Assembly (NCBI GenBank): GCA_945787845.1
Contig: CALZJH010000017.1
Span: 1 to 45,140, forward strand
Direction of reading: 5' to 3'
DNA from: an uncultured Woeseiaceae bacterium
GTDB lineage: Bacteria > Pseudomonadota > Gammaproteobacteria > Steroidobacterales > Woeseiaceae
Length of the DNA stretch: 45,140 bases
The stretch's first letter is position 1. Each line of letters begins with the position of its first letter. Below the pieces are notes generated by a model that had not been told where the DNA came from, searched no databases, and was given only the letters and a program-made list of their open reading frames with translations. Shown here piece after piece: positions 7,846-16,260 of the stretch. The position numbers were made by a program, and so were the translations under genes.

Positions 7846-8780
7846 CACGGCGCGATGGTCGACATCCTGCTGAAGAACGCCCAGATCTCGCTGGCCCCGT
7901 CGACTTCCTTACTGACGCGGCCGATGCGGCGGCGCGGGAGGTACTGTCTGCCCGCAGGCCAGGTGTGCCCACCGCCTTCGATCCGGTACAGAATGACGGG
8001 CGCCTGCCGGCACTGCTCCCACGTCGTGCGCAGGACCCGCGTCTGATCGTTGACCTCATCGATCACGGCACTATCGCTCGGCGTCGTTTCACAGTCATTT
8101 CGCTGCCGCCAGAAGTCGATCGTGTCGTCGGTCGACATGACCAGTCCGCGCTCCTTGCGACGAACCTTGATTTGCCCGCCATCGTAGGGGACGAGCGGAT
8201 CATCGGTGCCATTGAGCACCGCTATGCCAATGTCTCGTGCCGTGCATGTATCTTCCATGAAGACGGGCATTGGCATCGCGACCGGGGCTATCGCGCGGAT
8301 GCGATCCGGAAACTGGCAGGCGACGAAATAGGAGGCCTGGCCCCCACGCGAAATCCCTGTCGCAAAAATCTGCGTCTCGTCGACCGGCTGAGTGTCAACG
8401 AGCTCATCCATGAGTGCGGCGAAAAAACCCCGGTCATCGATCCGAACGTCGAGCGCCTCGGACACCACGCCAGCGCCAAAGTCCCAGGTTTTTTTCACCG
8501 CGTCGGGATACGCGACAATGAAGCCTTCCCGATCAGCGATGGTGTGCAGCGATCGCCCAACCTCACGTGCGATGCCACGCGCCGTGCCACCACCGCCATG
8601 AAATACGAGCACGAGCGGCCTTTTCTCGTCGCTTAACGAAACAACTGAAGGCACATAGAGCAGGTATGAACGGTCGCGCTCGCCGACGACAATCCTGTGC
8701 TTCTGCAGCTTCGCGCCCGCTGCTGCTGCAACAACGGGCGCAACCGCCAGCAGGCCGACGACCGCGGCCACAAGCACCAA
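7845..8780 (-). CDS. Secreted alpha/beta-hydrolase of the PHB depolymerase/LpqC type
   Basis: The product is about 311 residues with a signal peptide (LVAAVVGLLAVAPVVAAAAG). The oxyanion-hole motif VFHGGGG is followed by the nucleophile elbow TGISRGGQAS, a late Asp region (NGTDDPLVPYDGG) and the catalytic His in EGGGHTWPAG, the complete esterase triad of the family. Substrates in this group include polyhydroxybutyrate and feruloyl or acetyl esters, so the substrate is open. No ATG is available: the frame begins after a TAA with CTG, TTG (8780) or GTG (8777) as options. It lies 24 bases downstream of the lipidated methyltransferase-like gene on the same strand. Confidence 0.87.
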   Translation of the reverse strand: MVLVAAVVGLLAVAPVVAAAAGAKLQKHRIVVGERDRSYLLYVPSVVSLSDEKRPLVLVFHGGGGTARGIAREVGRSLHTIADREGFIVAYPDAVKKTWDFGAGVVSEALDVRIDDRGFFAALMDELVDTQPVDETQIFATGISRGGQASYFVACQFPDRIRAIAPVAMPMPVFMEDTCTARDIGIAVLNGTDDPLVPYDGGQIKVRRKERGLVMSTDDTIDFWRQRNDCETTPSDSAVIDEVNDQTRVLRTTWEQCRQAPVILYRIEGGGHTWPAGRQYLPRRRIGRVSKEVDGASEIWAFFSRMSTIAP

Positions 8781-8804
8781 TCGGATGTCGATTCTGTTCA
8801 GAGC

Positions 8805-9704
8805 TTATTCCGGTTTGCGGAACTTCAGGGTCATGCGATTGGATTCACCGACCGCCATGTACTCGGCTTTCAGCTCCTCATTGCCTTCGCTGGTTGCGAG
8901 CGTCGGCGGCAAGCGCCAGACGATGTCCTCCTCGGTCGGTTGGTCCTTCGGGTTCGCGTTGATGTCGCTTTCGGCAACGAACTCGAAACCGGCGGCCTCA
9001 GCCTTGGCGATAACGAAACTCTTCTTGAGATAACCGTGGCTGCCGTCCGCAAACTCGTCCGACATGTCATCGCGCGCATGATGTTGCACGACGCCGAACG
9101 TGCCGCCCGGTTTCAGGACCGCGAATGCGTCAGCAAGCGCCATCGTCAGGAAGCCACCCTTTGAATCGAAGTTTGCGAGGTTGTGCAGCACGCGCGGAAA
9201 GAACACAACATCCGCCGTGCCATGGTACTTCTCAGGCATGGAACCCATGATGAACGCCTCGATCGATGCGCCCGAGTCCCCGCGCCATTCTTCGGCACCG
9301 GCCGGCCAATCGGTGAGCCAGGTGCTGCGCTTGGCAATGAAGTCCTCGGTGCCGAAGGGGAAGTTGGGCCAGATTTCCATCGGGTAGTCGGTGCCGATGA
9401 GGCAGCCCTCTGTGCCGAGATAGGGCAGCAGCAGTTTCGTGTACCAGCCGCGGCCCGGGAGGCCTTCAACGACGGTCATGCCGGGTTCGATACCGAAAAA
9501 CTCCAGCGTCTCCTTGGGGTTACGGTACGCGTAACGCGCCTGCACGTCCTCGGGTTGTGCCGCGAGCACGGCGTCCAGCGTCATCGTCTCGGCGGCGGCC
9601 TCGGCCGCAGGCTCTGCGTCGGGTGTTGCCTCGGCAACGGGGTCGGCTGCCTGCTGGCAACCGAACAGGAATAGAACGGAAAGTAAGGTAATGCTGTATT
9701 TCAT
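8805..9704 (-). CDS. Lipoprotein with a SAM-methyltransferase fold (COG4798-like)
   Basis: The product is 299 residues. MKYSITLLSVLFLFGC is a lipoprotein signal (Cys16), followed by a Glu/Ala/Pro-rich linker to about residue 40. The rest resembles a class I methyltransferase: motif I is degenerate but present (VVEGLPGRG, 78-86), a strand with ADVVFFPRVLHNL stands where motif IV is expected, and VLKPGGTFGVVQHHA follows as motif V/VI. Related predicted methyltransferases with signal peptides exist in Gammaproteobacteria. An envelope location is odd for a SAM-dependent enzyme because SAM is cytoplasmic. ATG 9704 is chosen because it gives the lipobox at the right distance; an upstream in-frame start at 9725 does not. 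Confidence 0.8.
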   Translation of the reverse strand: MKYSITLLSVLFLFGCQQAADPVAEATPDAEPAAEAAAETMTLDAVLAAQPEDVQARYAYRNPKETLEFFGIEPGMTVVEGLPGRGWYTKLLLPYLGTEGCLIGTDYPMEIWPNFPFGTEDFIAKRSTWLTDWPAGAEEWRGDSGASIEAFIMGSMPEKYHGTADVVFFPRVLHNLANFDSKGGFLTMALADAFAVLKPGGTFGVVQHHARDDMSDEFADGSHGYLKKSFVIAKAEAAGFEFVAESDINANPKDQPTEEDIVWRLPPTLATSEGNEELKAEYMAVGESNRMTLKFRKPE

Positions 9705-9749
9705 GGTGGTCCCCGGGGAGCGCAAGGTGGATGAATCGGAAAGTATGCG

Positions 9750-10187
9750 TCAGTCGAGATCGCTCAACAATGCATGAACGTCGCGACGAACCGTGTCGAT
9801 CGCCTCGATGATCATCTGCTCGGCCTTGTCCTTCTCACCGAGCTTGTCGGAATTCTGTTGCCACGCGTCTCTGAGTGCGCCGGCTGACTCCGGTACCGGT
9901 GTCTGCAGAATCGACGCCAGGTCATCAATCGTCAGGACAATTGCCCAACCGGTCAGGGGATTACCTGCGTCCTCGGCGTCCATGCCCCAGTGCCGGTGGT
10001 AAACGACCTGCTGCAATTCGCCGAGATTCCTGAGCACTTCAACAGAGATGAGGCGCTGGTTGCGATTGAACTCGCTCGACTCGTTACGCCACGTGTTGTA
10101 GCCGAGGCTGGTCACAGCCACGACAAGACTCACGATAGCGACGAAGTTGCGCCGGACCTGGTCAATTATTCTTGTCCCGGGCTTCAT
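9750..10187 (-). CDS. Hypothetical single-pass membrane protein
   Basis: The product is 145 residues. A basic N-terminus precedes one membrane segment (about 14-30, NFVAIVSLVVAVTSLGY). The remainder is a soluble, mostly helical domain that would face the periplasm and ends in an acidic tail (LLSDLD). I recognise no family, although similar short anchor-plus-helix proteins are frequent in marine Gammaproteobacteria. No clear ribosome-binding site precedes ATG 10187. It lies between the methyltransferase-like lipoprotein and an outer-membrane barrel, all on the minus strand. Confidence 0.65.
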   Translation of the reverse strand: MKPGTRIIDQVRRNFVAIVSLVVAVTSLGYNTWRNESSEFNRNQRLISVEVLRNLGELQQVVYHRHWGMDAEDAGNPLTGWAIVLTIDDLASILQTPVPESAGALRDAWQQNSDKLGEKDKAEQMIIEAIDTVRRDVHALLSDLD

Positions 10188-10228
10188 TCTGAAACAGACC
10201 GGCTATCGACCCGATTTATTTCCGGGAT

Positions 10229-11182
10229 CTAGAAACGCATACTTACGCCAATACCGAACTCGTCGCTGTCGACGTCCTGTCCCGGGAACGTGTCCGGGTC
10301 GTCCAGCCGGTAACGAGCAGTAAGTTCGATATTGTCGCGCACGAACCAGCCGCCAAACACCTCGGTTGTATCCAGATCAAACCCGCCGCTCCGGTCTTGT
10401 CGTGCGAAACTGAGTCCGAACTCAATCGACGCAGTCGGGAACAAGGAACCTCGCAAGGCAATGGTGTCGCCATCGCCGCCAGTGTCCGATTTGGCGAAAG
10501 CGACGTCCGCTCCATACTGCCAGTTGGCGCCAAGCGAGCCGATATGACTGAAACTTAGTGCAATCACGGTCGGGTTGGAGCTGCCAACGTCGAGAGTCGT
10601 GATCGCCAGTTCTAACGTCGTCGCCTGGCCGAGATATTTTCCCGCACCAAGCGTGTATCTGTTCGCATCAAACCTGGCGAAAGCAGGTACCCCAGCGTTA
10701 TTCATAATGTCCACGTCCAACTCGGCTCTGGAGACGCCGGCTCGCGCGAACCAGCCGCTGTCTCTCCAGACGTGGCGCAAGTCCAGTGCATACTCGTTGC
10801 TTGAACCGTCGCTGCGAGTCGTTTGCGGCGGGATAATGCCTCCACTGGAGAACTCGGTCGTGGTCGACTCATCGCCGTTGGAGTAACTGATGACGAGACT
10901 CGACGCACGACTCATAAAGGATGCCCGGGATTTCGGACCATTGGCGTCGGACAGTCCCGAGTAAAACCAGACGCCCGTCAGGCCGATAGTGTCCGAGTCT
11001 GAAGAAGTCGTTGTTATCCCCAGCGACGGGTCCGGCACGCCACCAAAGGTCGGAACAACCGTGGAATCGGATTGCCCCGACCCATAGGTCAGGCCAACCT
11101 GGTAATCGTAGTCCTCACCGGCGGCGACCGATGTCAAACCGCAACCAACTAACAATACGAGCGCTGAACTGCCTGTTCTCAT
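10229..11182 (-). CDS. Outer-membrane beta-barrel protein, unknown function
   Basis: The product is 317 residues with a signal peptide (cleavage near SVAAG, about 22). The mature part is a run of amphipathic strands with alternating hydrophobic residues, Gly and aromatic girdle residues, and it ends GIGVSMRF, the terminal Phe expected for BAM-dependent insertion. The number of strands (roughly 12-14) and lack of an OmpA domain suggest a stand-alone porin-like barrel. The start is supported by AAGGAAGA six bases upstream. The 129 bases upstream are AT-rich and contain TATACTATT-like stretches that could hold its promoter, but I cannot fix one. Confidence 0.78.
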   Translation of the reverse strand: MRTGSSALVLLVGCGLTSVAAGEDYDYQVGLTYGSGQSDSTVVPTFGGVPDPSLGITTTSSDSDTIGLTGVWFYSGLSDANGPKSRASFMSRASSLVISYSNGDESTTTEFSSGGIIPPQTTRSDGSSNEYALDLRHVWRDSGWFARAGVSRAELDVDIMNNAGVPAFARFDANRYTLGAGKYLGQATTLELAITTLDVGSSNPTVIALSFSHIGSLGANWQYGADVAFAKSDTGGDGDTIALRGSLFPTASIEFGLSFARQDRSGGFDLDTTEVFGGWFVRDNIELTARYRLDDPDTFPGQDVDSDEFGIGVSMRF

Positions 11183-11311
11183 CGATTATCTTCCTTGTAG
11201 CTTTATTAAGAGCATTCCTGCCAAAAAGTGGCCAATAGTATACATATGCGTCATTGGGACCACATAAGTATTGAGCACAGTCTCTGGAACGTAAAGAGGT
11301 TCGTGCTGCGA

Positions 11312-11506
11312 TCAGGCCGGACGACTTATTCGAAACGCCCAAAAGGCCAGTCCGGCCGGCACGACCAGGCCCACCCATGAAACGTACATCGGCACCGCGT
11401 AGTCATCGACCTGGACTGACATACCGTAGATGATTCGAAAAAGGTGTGCCAACGCAACCAGGGAAAAAAGCACACCTGATACGACGCAGTAGTTCTTGTA
11501 TCCCAT
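11312..11506 (-). CDS. Small two-helix membrane protein
   Basis: The product is 64 residues with two hydrophobic helices (about 6-26 and 36-56) joined by a short loop containing Asp. I recognise no named family. ATG 11506 has an excellent Shine-Dalgarno (AGGAGG about six bases upstream), whereas the start at 11551 would need an unstructured N-terminal extension. It lies 45 bases downstream of the SRPBCC-domain gene and is probably cotranscribed with it. Confidence 0.65.
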   Translation of the reverse strand: MGYKNYCVVSGVLFSLVALAHLFRIIYGMSVQVDDYAVPMYVSWVGLVVPAGLAFWAFRISRPA

Positions 11507-11551
11507 AACGACCTCCTGCAGTACGCTTGCGATGCTGTGCTGCGCACTCAC

Positions 11552-12028
11552 TTACCTTAGCTGTTTCATTTGCGAAGACAGTCTGCGCCAGTTCTTCGCT
11601 GCGTATCGGTGCGCTTGCCGCAATGAAAACCACAATGCCAATGTGCTTACAACGGGGATTGAGGGTACGCCCTTAAATTCTGTAATCCTGCGAACCCGGG
11701 TCTTGTCGCCCTCGATCGGCTCGAGTAGAAACGTGTCCTGGAGAAACGACACCCACTTCCGACACCAGACGTTGGTGTCTCGCATCTCGTAGACCAGCTT
11801 TCTATCAGCGACAAGCTCAACAATCTCCTGTTGAATGTAGCCCCTGTCGGTCGTGCATTGACGTGTATTTCCCACCCTGGGCTCGCCCTCCAGGACTTTG
11901 CAGCTGAGCGGCTTCGGGATTCCGAGTCGGAACGCGAGGGGGTACGTGTCGTCCATACGCGCCGAAAAGAAGTGAGGATAGATATCCCCTGGCGCACAAT
12001 CAAAGATCCACGACGATCGAATTTTCAT
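11552..12028 (-). CDS. SRPBCC (START-like) domain protein
   Basis: The product is 158 residues. The opening strand and helix (KIRSSWIFDCAPGDIYPHFF) and the later pattern of long amphipathic strands ending in a C-terminal helix (LWFSLRQAHRYAAKNWRRL) fit the helix-grip fold of the SRPBCC/polyketide cyclase superfamily, which binds hydrophobic ligands. ATG 12028 lies four bases after the stop of the upstream lipoprotein gene, so translation is probably coupled. The longer frame up to 12358 overlaps that gene and is not real. Confidence 0.75.
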   Translation of the reverse strand: MKIRSSWIFDCAPGDIYPHFFSARMDDTYPLAFRLGIPKPLSCKVLEGEPRVGNTRQCTTDRGYIQQEIVELVADRKLVYEMRDTNVWCRKWVSFLQDTFLLEPIEGDKTRVRRITEFKGVPSIPVVSTLALWFSLRQAHRYAAKNWRRLSSQMKQLR

Positions 12029-12032
12029 CTCA

Positions 12033-13019
12033 CTAGTGATTATCCCATGTAAACAGCACGTGGGAAAAATCTCTGCGCCTGAGGTCCTCGGGTCGAATAA
12101 AGAAGGCGCCAATTCCGGCGTCGCCCCACAGAACCGATGGCTGGTCGGCACTTGATGAACTCGCGAGTTCGAACAAGAGCAGCCAATCCTCGTCCTGCGC
12201 ATTCTCACGGGGATCCCATTGGGTGAAATCGGCGTAGCCTCCGACCCATGCAATCGAACGAACGGTGACATGGCTGCTGTAACGAACTGCGACGCTTTCC
12301 GCACGATCACCGTATTGCTCGAAAAAGTCCCAGCCGCTCCCGCCAAACACTTTGCCAAACCGATAGTCGGCCGGACCCGGATAGCTCGTCCCGGCGGAAA
12401 ACGTCAGCTTCGCCTCATCGTCGACAGGAAGCAGACCCTCTGGTCCGGCGGGCACCGTGCGAACCAGTTCCTTCTCATTTTCGACGACCGACTCGTGCCA
12501 GACAATGCGGAAGTAGTCCTGCGATTGCATGAGCTCAAACTGCGCTTTGGCGTCATAAGGTTTTTTGTCGTAGAACTGCAGACCCCAGACCTGGTTGCGG
12601 CTATCGATATCGTCCGAAATGAAGAACTGGAGGATGCCGCTCTCGGGATAATCGGGTAGAGCCGGGACATCCGCGAAATTGATCTGGGCAAGCAACTTCA
12701 GCGGCCTGCCGTCAGGGTCACGCGGATACTCGAACCCCTTCGGCATGTACGGCACGCCCAGCAGTTTGCTGTCGTAGACCGACGTTTTACCCACCGTTCC
12801 TTTCGCCGTCGCGAACGGCAGCGCGCTCTTGTCGAAAGCGGCGCGATAGTCGGCCATTTCCTCTGGAAAATCGGCGATCACTTCATCGTTGTAATAAGGC
12901 GCTAACTCGTCGTAATTTCCCGGGAGCCCGGATGACCGATCCCCGCAACCCGCAATAGCTGCCAGGCAGACCAGGAGGGCCCAGGTTACCGTTCGCCGCA
13001 CCAGTGTAATGTCAGTCAT
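12033..13019 (-). CDS. Lipoprotein with a DUF1963/YwqG-like domain
   Basis: The product is 328 residues. A signal with lipobox LAAIAGC places it in the envelope. The mature part has the layout of YwqG/DUF1963 proteins: SKLLGVPYMPKGFEYP with the conserved Gly-x-P-x-x-P, then LKLLAQINFADVPALPDYPESGILQFFIS (given here as two adjoining conserved segments, LLAQINFADVP and GILQFFIS), and near the end DWLLLFELASS followed by LWGDAGIGAFFIRPEDL. The biochemical role of DUF1963 is unknown. ATG 13019 is chosen because it gives a normal lipoprotein signal. It lies 31 bases downstream of the beta-lactamase-like gene and four bases upstream of the SRPBCC gene. Confidence 0.85.
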   Translation of the reverse strand: MTDITLVRRTVTWALLVCLAAIAGCGDRSSGLPGNYDELAPYYNDEVIADFPEEMADYRAAFDKSALPFATAKGTVGKTSVYDSKLLGVPYMPKGFEYPRDPDGRPLKLLAQINFADVPALPDYPESGILQFFISDDIDSRNQVWGLQFYDKKPYDAKAQFELMQSQDYFRIVWHESVVENEKELVRTVPAGPEGLLPVDDEAKLTFSAGTSYPGPADYRFGKVFGGSGWDFFEQYGDRAESVAVRYSSHVTVRSIAWVGGYADFTQWDPRENAQDEDWLLLFELASSSSADQPSVLWGDAGIGAFFIRPEDLRRRDFSHVLFTWDNH

Positions 13020-13050
13020 CGTCTTTGGACTCCATCTGATCGTTGTTCGA

Positions 13051-14448
13051 TTAGCGTGATAATTCCTGCTTTGGCGCCGGCGTGTTACGACCGCCCTGGT
13101 GGAGAACAAGCCCGCTGACATTGCCCGCATCGTCTTTCGTAAACGTGATCTGTGCGTCGACCACCGTGTAGAAGAACTCCGTCTCGGATTCCGGGAATAC
13201 CTGGTAATTGTCTTGCCCGGTTGCCTGGGCCCAGAGGTCGCCGTTCTCCACGGTGACCGTGAGTGCGAAATCCGGCGTCAGCGGGTAAAAGCCGACATAC
13301 GTCTCGAGAATGTCCGTTGACACGGGCACTTCGACTCGCCGACGTGGCGGCGGCGTGAGCGGAAATTCAGGGTTGATCAGGTGCAGGCCGATGTCGTCCG
13401 TATCGTGGGTCGAATTGGTCAGCACGACCGCACCGACACCGCGCACCGGGTCGAAACCGGCAAATGCGTGATACCCACCCGTACCCCCGTTGTGCCATAC
13501 CACCTGGTCACGCCCCAGGCTCAGGATGATCCAGTTGAGGCCGATATCGACATTGCCGTTGAGATTGGCTCGCGACTCGTGCGTGACGCGCATCGCTTCT
13601 TCGAGCGGCGATTCGGCGGGGCCCGTATTGGCCGCGATGAACGCCAGCATGTCACGCACGTTCGAACGCAGCGCACCCGCGCCCTCGAGCGTGACAATGT
13701 CCCAGTTGGCTGCCGCGTTGCCGGCCATGTCGTGACCCATTACCAGCCAGTGACGCATGTCGTCACTCAACGTGATTCCCGTGCTGCTCATTCCGAGCGG
13801 CTCGAGAATGCGCTCGCGTACCAGGTCTTCGTAAGAGCTCCCGGCCGCAAGCGACAGCGCATGACCCAGCAGGCCTACGGAGAGATTCGAGTATTCGCCC
13901 AGCGCGTCGATGTCGCGTCGCAACTCGTGATTGGACAGAAATTCGTAGAGCTGTGCCACGGAATAATCCGCATACGGATTGGCGGGATCGGCAGGGTTGA
14001 AGTTGTCCGGCATCCGCGGCAACCCCGAGCGATGCGTCGACAGGTCAAGCAGTGTGATATCCCTGCCGCCGCGCGTTGGCATGGTAACTTCATCCTCAGG
14101 CAGGTACTTCGCTACCGGGTCGTCGAGGGCCACCTCGCCTTTTGCCACCATGTCCGCAAGCAGGATGCCCGTGAAGACCTTGGTGATCGAACCGATCTCG
14201 AAGACAGATTGCTCACCGAAAGGCTGCGCGCCGGGACCCGGCTCGCCCGCGGCAAAGACGCGCGTCGAGCCGTCCGCCTCCATGACACCAACGACGATAC
14301 CGACGGCGCGCTTTTCGTCAACGCGCGACTGGATCAGCGCCTCGATGTCCGCGTCCGGCGGGAAATGCTGTTGCGCCGCTGGCTCCTCTTTCGCGCACCC
14401 CGCGAATGTAAGCAGCAGCGCCGCCAGAAAGTAACAGTATCGAGTCAT
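13051..14448 (-). CDS. Serine hydrolase lipoprotein of the class C beta-lactamase/DD-peptidase fold
   Basis: The product is 465 residues. A lipoprotein signal (LLLTFAGC, Cys18) is followed by a beta-lactamase-family domain with all three catalytic motifs: SITK (87-90), YSN (186-188) and HNG (319-321). A C-terminal domain of about 90 residues (DILETYVGFYPLTPDF onward) resembles the DUF3471-type add-on common in this group. Such proteins are usually peptidases or esterases rather than antibiotic-hydrolysing enzymes, so resistance should not be assumed. ATG 14448 fits the lipobox; the frame extends to 14661 but only with non-signal sequence. It is divergent from the outer-membrane protein gene at 14582. 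Confidence 0.9.
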   Translation of the reverse strand: MTRYCYFLAALLLTFAGCAKEEPAAQQHFPPDADIEALIQSRVDEKRAVGIVVGVMEADGSTRVFAAGEPGPGAQPFGEQSVFEIGSITKVFTGILLADMVAKGEVALDDPVAKYLPEDEVTMPTRGGRDITLLDLSTHRSGLPRMPDNFNPADPANPYADYSVAQLYEFLSNHELRRDIDALGEYSNLSVGLLGHALSLAAGSSYEDLVRERILEPLGMSSTGITLSDDMRHWLVMGHDMAGNAAANWDIVTLEGAGALRSNVRDMLAFIAANTGPAESPLEEAMRVTHESRANLNGNVDIGLNWIILSLGRDQVVWHNGGTGGYHAFAGFDPVRGVGAVVLTNSTHDTDDIGLHLINPEFPLTPPPRRRVEVPVSTDILETYVGFYPLTPDFALTVTVENGDLWAQATGQDNYQVFPESETEFFYTVVDAQITFTKDDAGNVSGLVLHQGGRNTPAPKQELSR

Positions 14449-14581
14449 CGTGGTCCTTCGTTTCTGCGACGCACGCTTTGCGTGCCGCCGTTTGTACGGA
14501 CATGTACGTAAATGCAGAACTCTGAACCCGGTTTGTCGGTCAAAGCTCAAGTCGCTGTGAATCTTGTAGAGGGATAGTGCC

Positions 14582-15145
14582 ATGCCAGTCAATCGATTGT
14601 CTCTCGTGTCTGGCTTACTGTTGACGACCCTTTTCGCCGGCACGGCCACCGCACAAAACAACGCCTATGTATTCGGCGCCATCGGCAACGCGAACTCGGA
14701 CGTTGCGCTTGGCGGCCTGAACCGTGTGGATGACGACAACAGCAGCTACAAGTTGGGCGCCGGTTACGCGTTTACGCCAAACGTGTCGCTCGAGTTCGCC
14801 TACCAGAATTTCGACCGTCATAGCGGCGAGACGGACTGTCCACCGGGCTTTGCGTGTCTCGTCATTCCTGTCGCGGCGCGCGCCGACGTGACGGGCGTTT
14901 CGCTGGCCGTGGTTGGCAGCGTTCCGCTTTCGGACAGGTTCAGCGCGTACGGCAAGCTCGGGGTCTTCAGTTGGGATGTTGAATTCGAGGGTTTCTCGTC
15001 ACCCTTCGACGACTCTGGCGAGGACCTGCTCTACGGCGTCGGTCTCAGGTGGTCCATCGATGACCGCTGGAAGGTGTTCGCGGAGTATGAAAGGGTCGAA
15101 CTCGACCTGGATACCGCCCAGCTTGGTGTGAGCTTCCATTTCTGA
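14582..15145 (+). CDS. OmpA-like/OmpW-like outer-membrane beta-barrel protein
   Basis: The product is 187 residues with a signal peptide ending TATAQ (about 25). The mature part reads as an eight-strand barrel in the manner of the OmpA transmembrane domain: YVFGAIGNANSD, YKLGAGYAFTPNVSLEFAYQ, VSLAVVGSVPLSDRFSAYGK, LLYGVGLRWSI and a terminal LGVSFHF ending in Phe. There is no periplasmic OmpA domain. GAGGGA eight bases upstream supports the start. Confidence 0.85.
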   Translation: MPVNRLSLVSGLLLTTLFAGTATAQNNAYVFGAIGNANSDVALGGLNRVDDDNSSYKLGAGYAFTPNVSLEFAYQNFDRHSGETDCPPGFACLVIPVAARADVTGVSLAVVGSVPLSDRFSAYGKLGVFSWDVEFEGFSSPFDDSGEDLLYGVGLRWSIDDRWKVFAEYERVELDLDTAQLGVSFHF

Positions 15146-15152
15146 TCTTTGC

Positions 15153-15193
15153 CGATAGTCCGGTATCCTGCACCGACGCGCCGCGGACTATCG
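15153..15193. repeat. Perfect 10-bp inverted repeat upstream of the MDR oxidoreductase
   Basis: CGATAGTCCG (15153-15162) is repeated in inverted form as CGGACTATCG (15184-15193), separated by 21 bases. It lies between the barrel gene stop and the oxidoreductase ATG (15198). It has no T-run, so it is more likely an operator or an RNA hairpin near the oxidoreductase ribosome-binding site than a simple terminator. Confidence 0.55.
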
Positions 15194-15197
15194 AAGC

Positions 15198-16175
15198 ATG
15201 AAAGCCATCACCTATTCAGACTACGGACCGCCCGACGTTCTGCACGTCGAGGAGGTGCCTGCACCCGAACCCGGGGACGATGAAGTCCTGATTCGGGTTC
15301 GCGCGGCTGAGGCCACGAAGTCCGATACCGAGATGCGGAGCTTCCGATTCGCCGTGAACTGGTTCTGGCTGCCCTTGCGTCTTGCGATTGGCGTGCGCAA
15401 ACCGAGGCAGAGAATCCTCGGCGGCTACTTCGCCGGCGAGGTCGTCGCGCTGGGGAACGATGTGACGCGGCTTGCCGTTGGCAACGAGGTCTACGGCACG
15501 GCCGGCATCCGCTTCGGCGCCTACGGCGAGTACGTCAGCCTGCCTGCGAGCTACACGATTGTCCCCAAGCCGACCAACATGAGTTTCGCCGAAGCTGCGG
15601 CCGTGCCACTGGGCGCGCTCAATGCGTTGCACTTCCTGCGGCTCGCCAACATTCAGAAAGGCGAAAAGGTGCTGATCAATGGCGCGGGCGGCAGCATCGG
15701 TGCGTATGGCGTGCAGATTGCCAAATCCATGGGCGCGGAAGTGACGGCCGTGGACAAAAGCATCAAGGAGGACTTCATACGACGCATGGGGGCGGACCAC
15801 TTCATTGATTACACGAAGGAGGACTTTGCCGCGGCGGGTGAGACCTATGACGTCATCTTCGACATGGTCCCCGGCAGTGACTACGGCGCATGCGTCAGGC
15901 TACTCAATCCCAATGGGCGTTACCTGACCGGCAACCCGACCTTCTCGTTCATGCTGCGCTCGGTGTTCACTACCTGGTTTTCCGACAAGACCGTCCTCTT
16001 CAGGTTTGCCCGCGAGTCCAAAGAAGAACTACTGGCGCTCAAGACGATGATTGAAGCCGGGGAGATCGGCTCGATTGTCGAAAAGGTGTACCCGATGGAG
16101 GGGGCCGCCGAGGCGCACCGCCGCGTCGAGACCGAGGAACGGCTGGGCGCCCTCGTGATTGCGATCGGTGGGTAG
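15198..16175 (+). CDS. Zinc-less MDR-family NAD(P)H oxidoreductase (quinone reductase-like)
   Basis: The product is 325 residues, typical for the medium-chain dehydrogenase/reductase superfamily. The N-terminal GroES-like domain begins MKAITYSDYGPPDVLHVEEV. The nucleotide-binding motif GAGGSIG is at 162-168, preceded by the AAVPLGALNALHFL segment. The Cys and His ligands for structural and catalytic zinc are absent, so it belongs with the quinone oxidoreductase/reticulon-4-interacting-like group. It probably uses NADPH in the cytoplasm; the substrate is unknown. No strong Shine-Dalgarno is visible, and the inverted repeat at 15153-15193 abuts its start region. Confidence 0.92.
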   Translation: MKAITYSDYGPPDVLHVEEVPAPEPGDDEVLIRVRAAEATKSDTEMRSFRFAVNWFWLPLRLAIGVRKPRQRILGGYFAGEVVALGNDVTRLAVGNEVYGTAGIRFGAYGEYVSLPASYTIVPKPTNMSFAEAAAVPLGALNALHFLRLANIQKGEKVLINGAGGSIGAYGVQIAKSMGAEVTAVDKSIKEDFIRRMGADHFIDYTKEDFAAAGETYDVIFDMVPGSDYGACVRLLNPNGRYLTGNPTFSFMLRSVFTTWFSDKTVLFRFARESKEELLALKTMIEAGEIGSIVEKVYPMEGAAEAHRRVETEERLGALVIAIGG

Positions 16176-16260
16176 CGTGTCACTTCAGATACAGCGTTAG
16201 CGCGACTCCGCAAGTAGCTCTGCGCAGACCATCGGACGTAACAAAAGCGCGAGACTTAGC

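Noticed and set aside
7808..8059. N-terminal extension of the IMPACT-domain protein
   Set aside because: Arg/Ser-rich sequence without similarity that lies antiparallel in frame to the esterase coding sequence; the ATG at 7807 fits the family start.
13051..14448. Antibiotic-resistance beta-lactamase
   Set aside because: Although SxxK, YxN and HxG motifs are present, the lipoprotein signal and extra C-terminal domain fit the broad serine hydrolase/esterase group, not AmpC.
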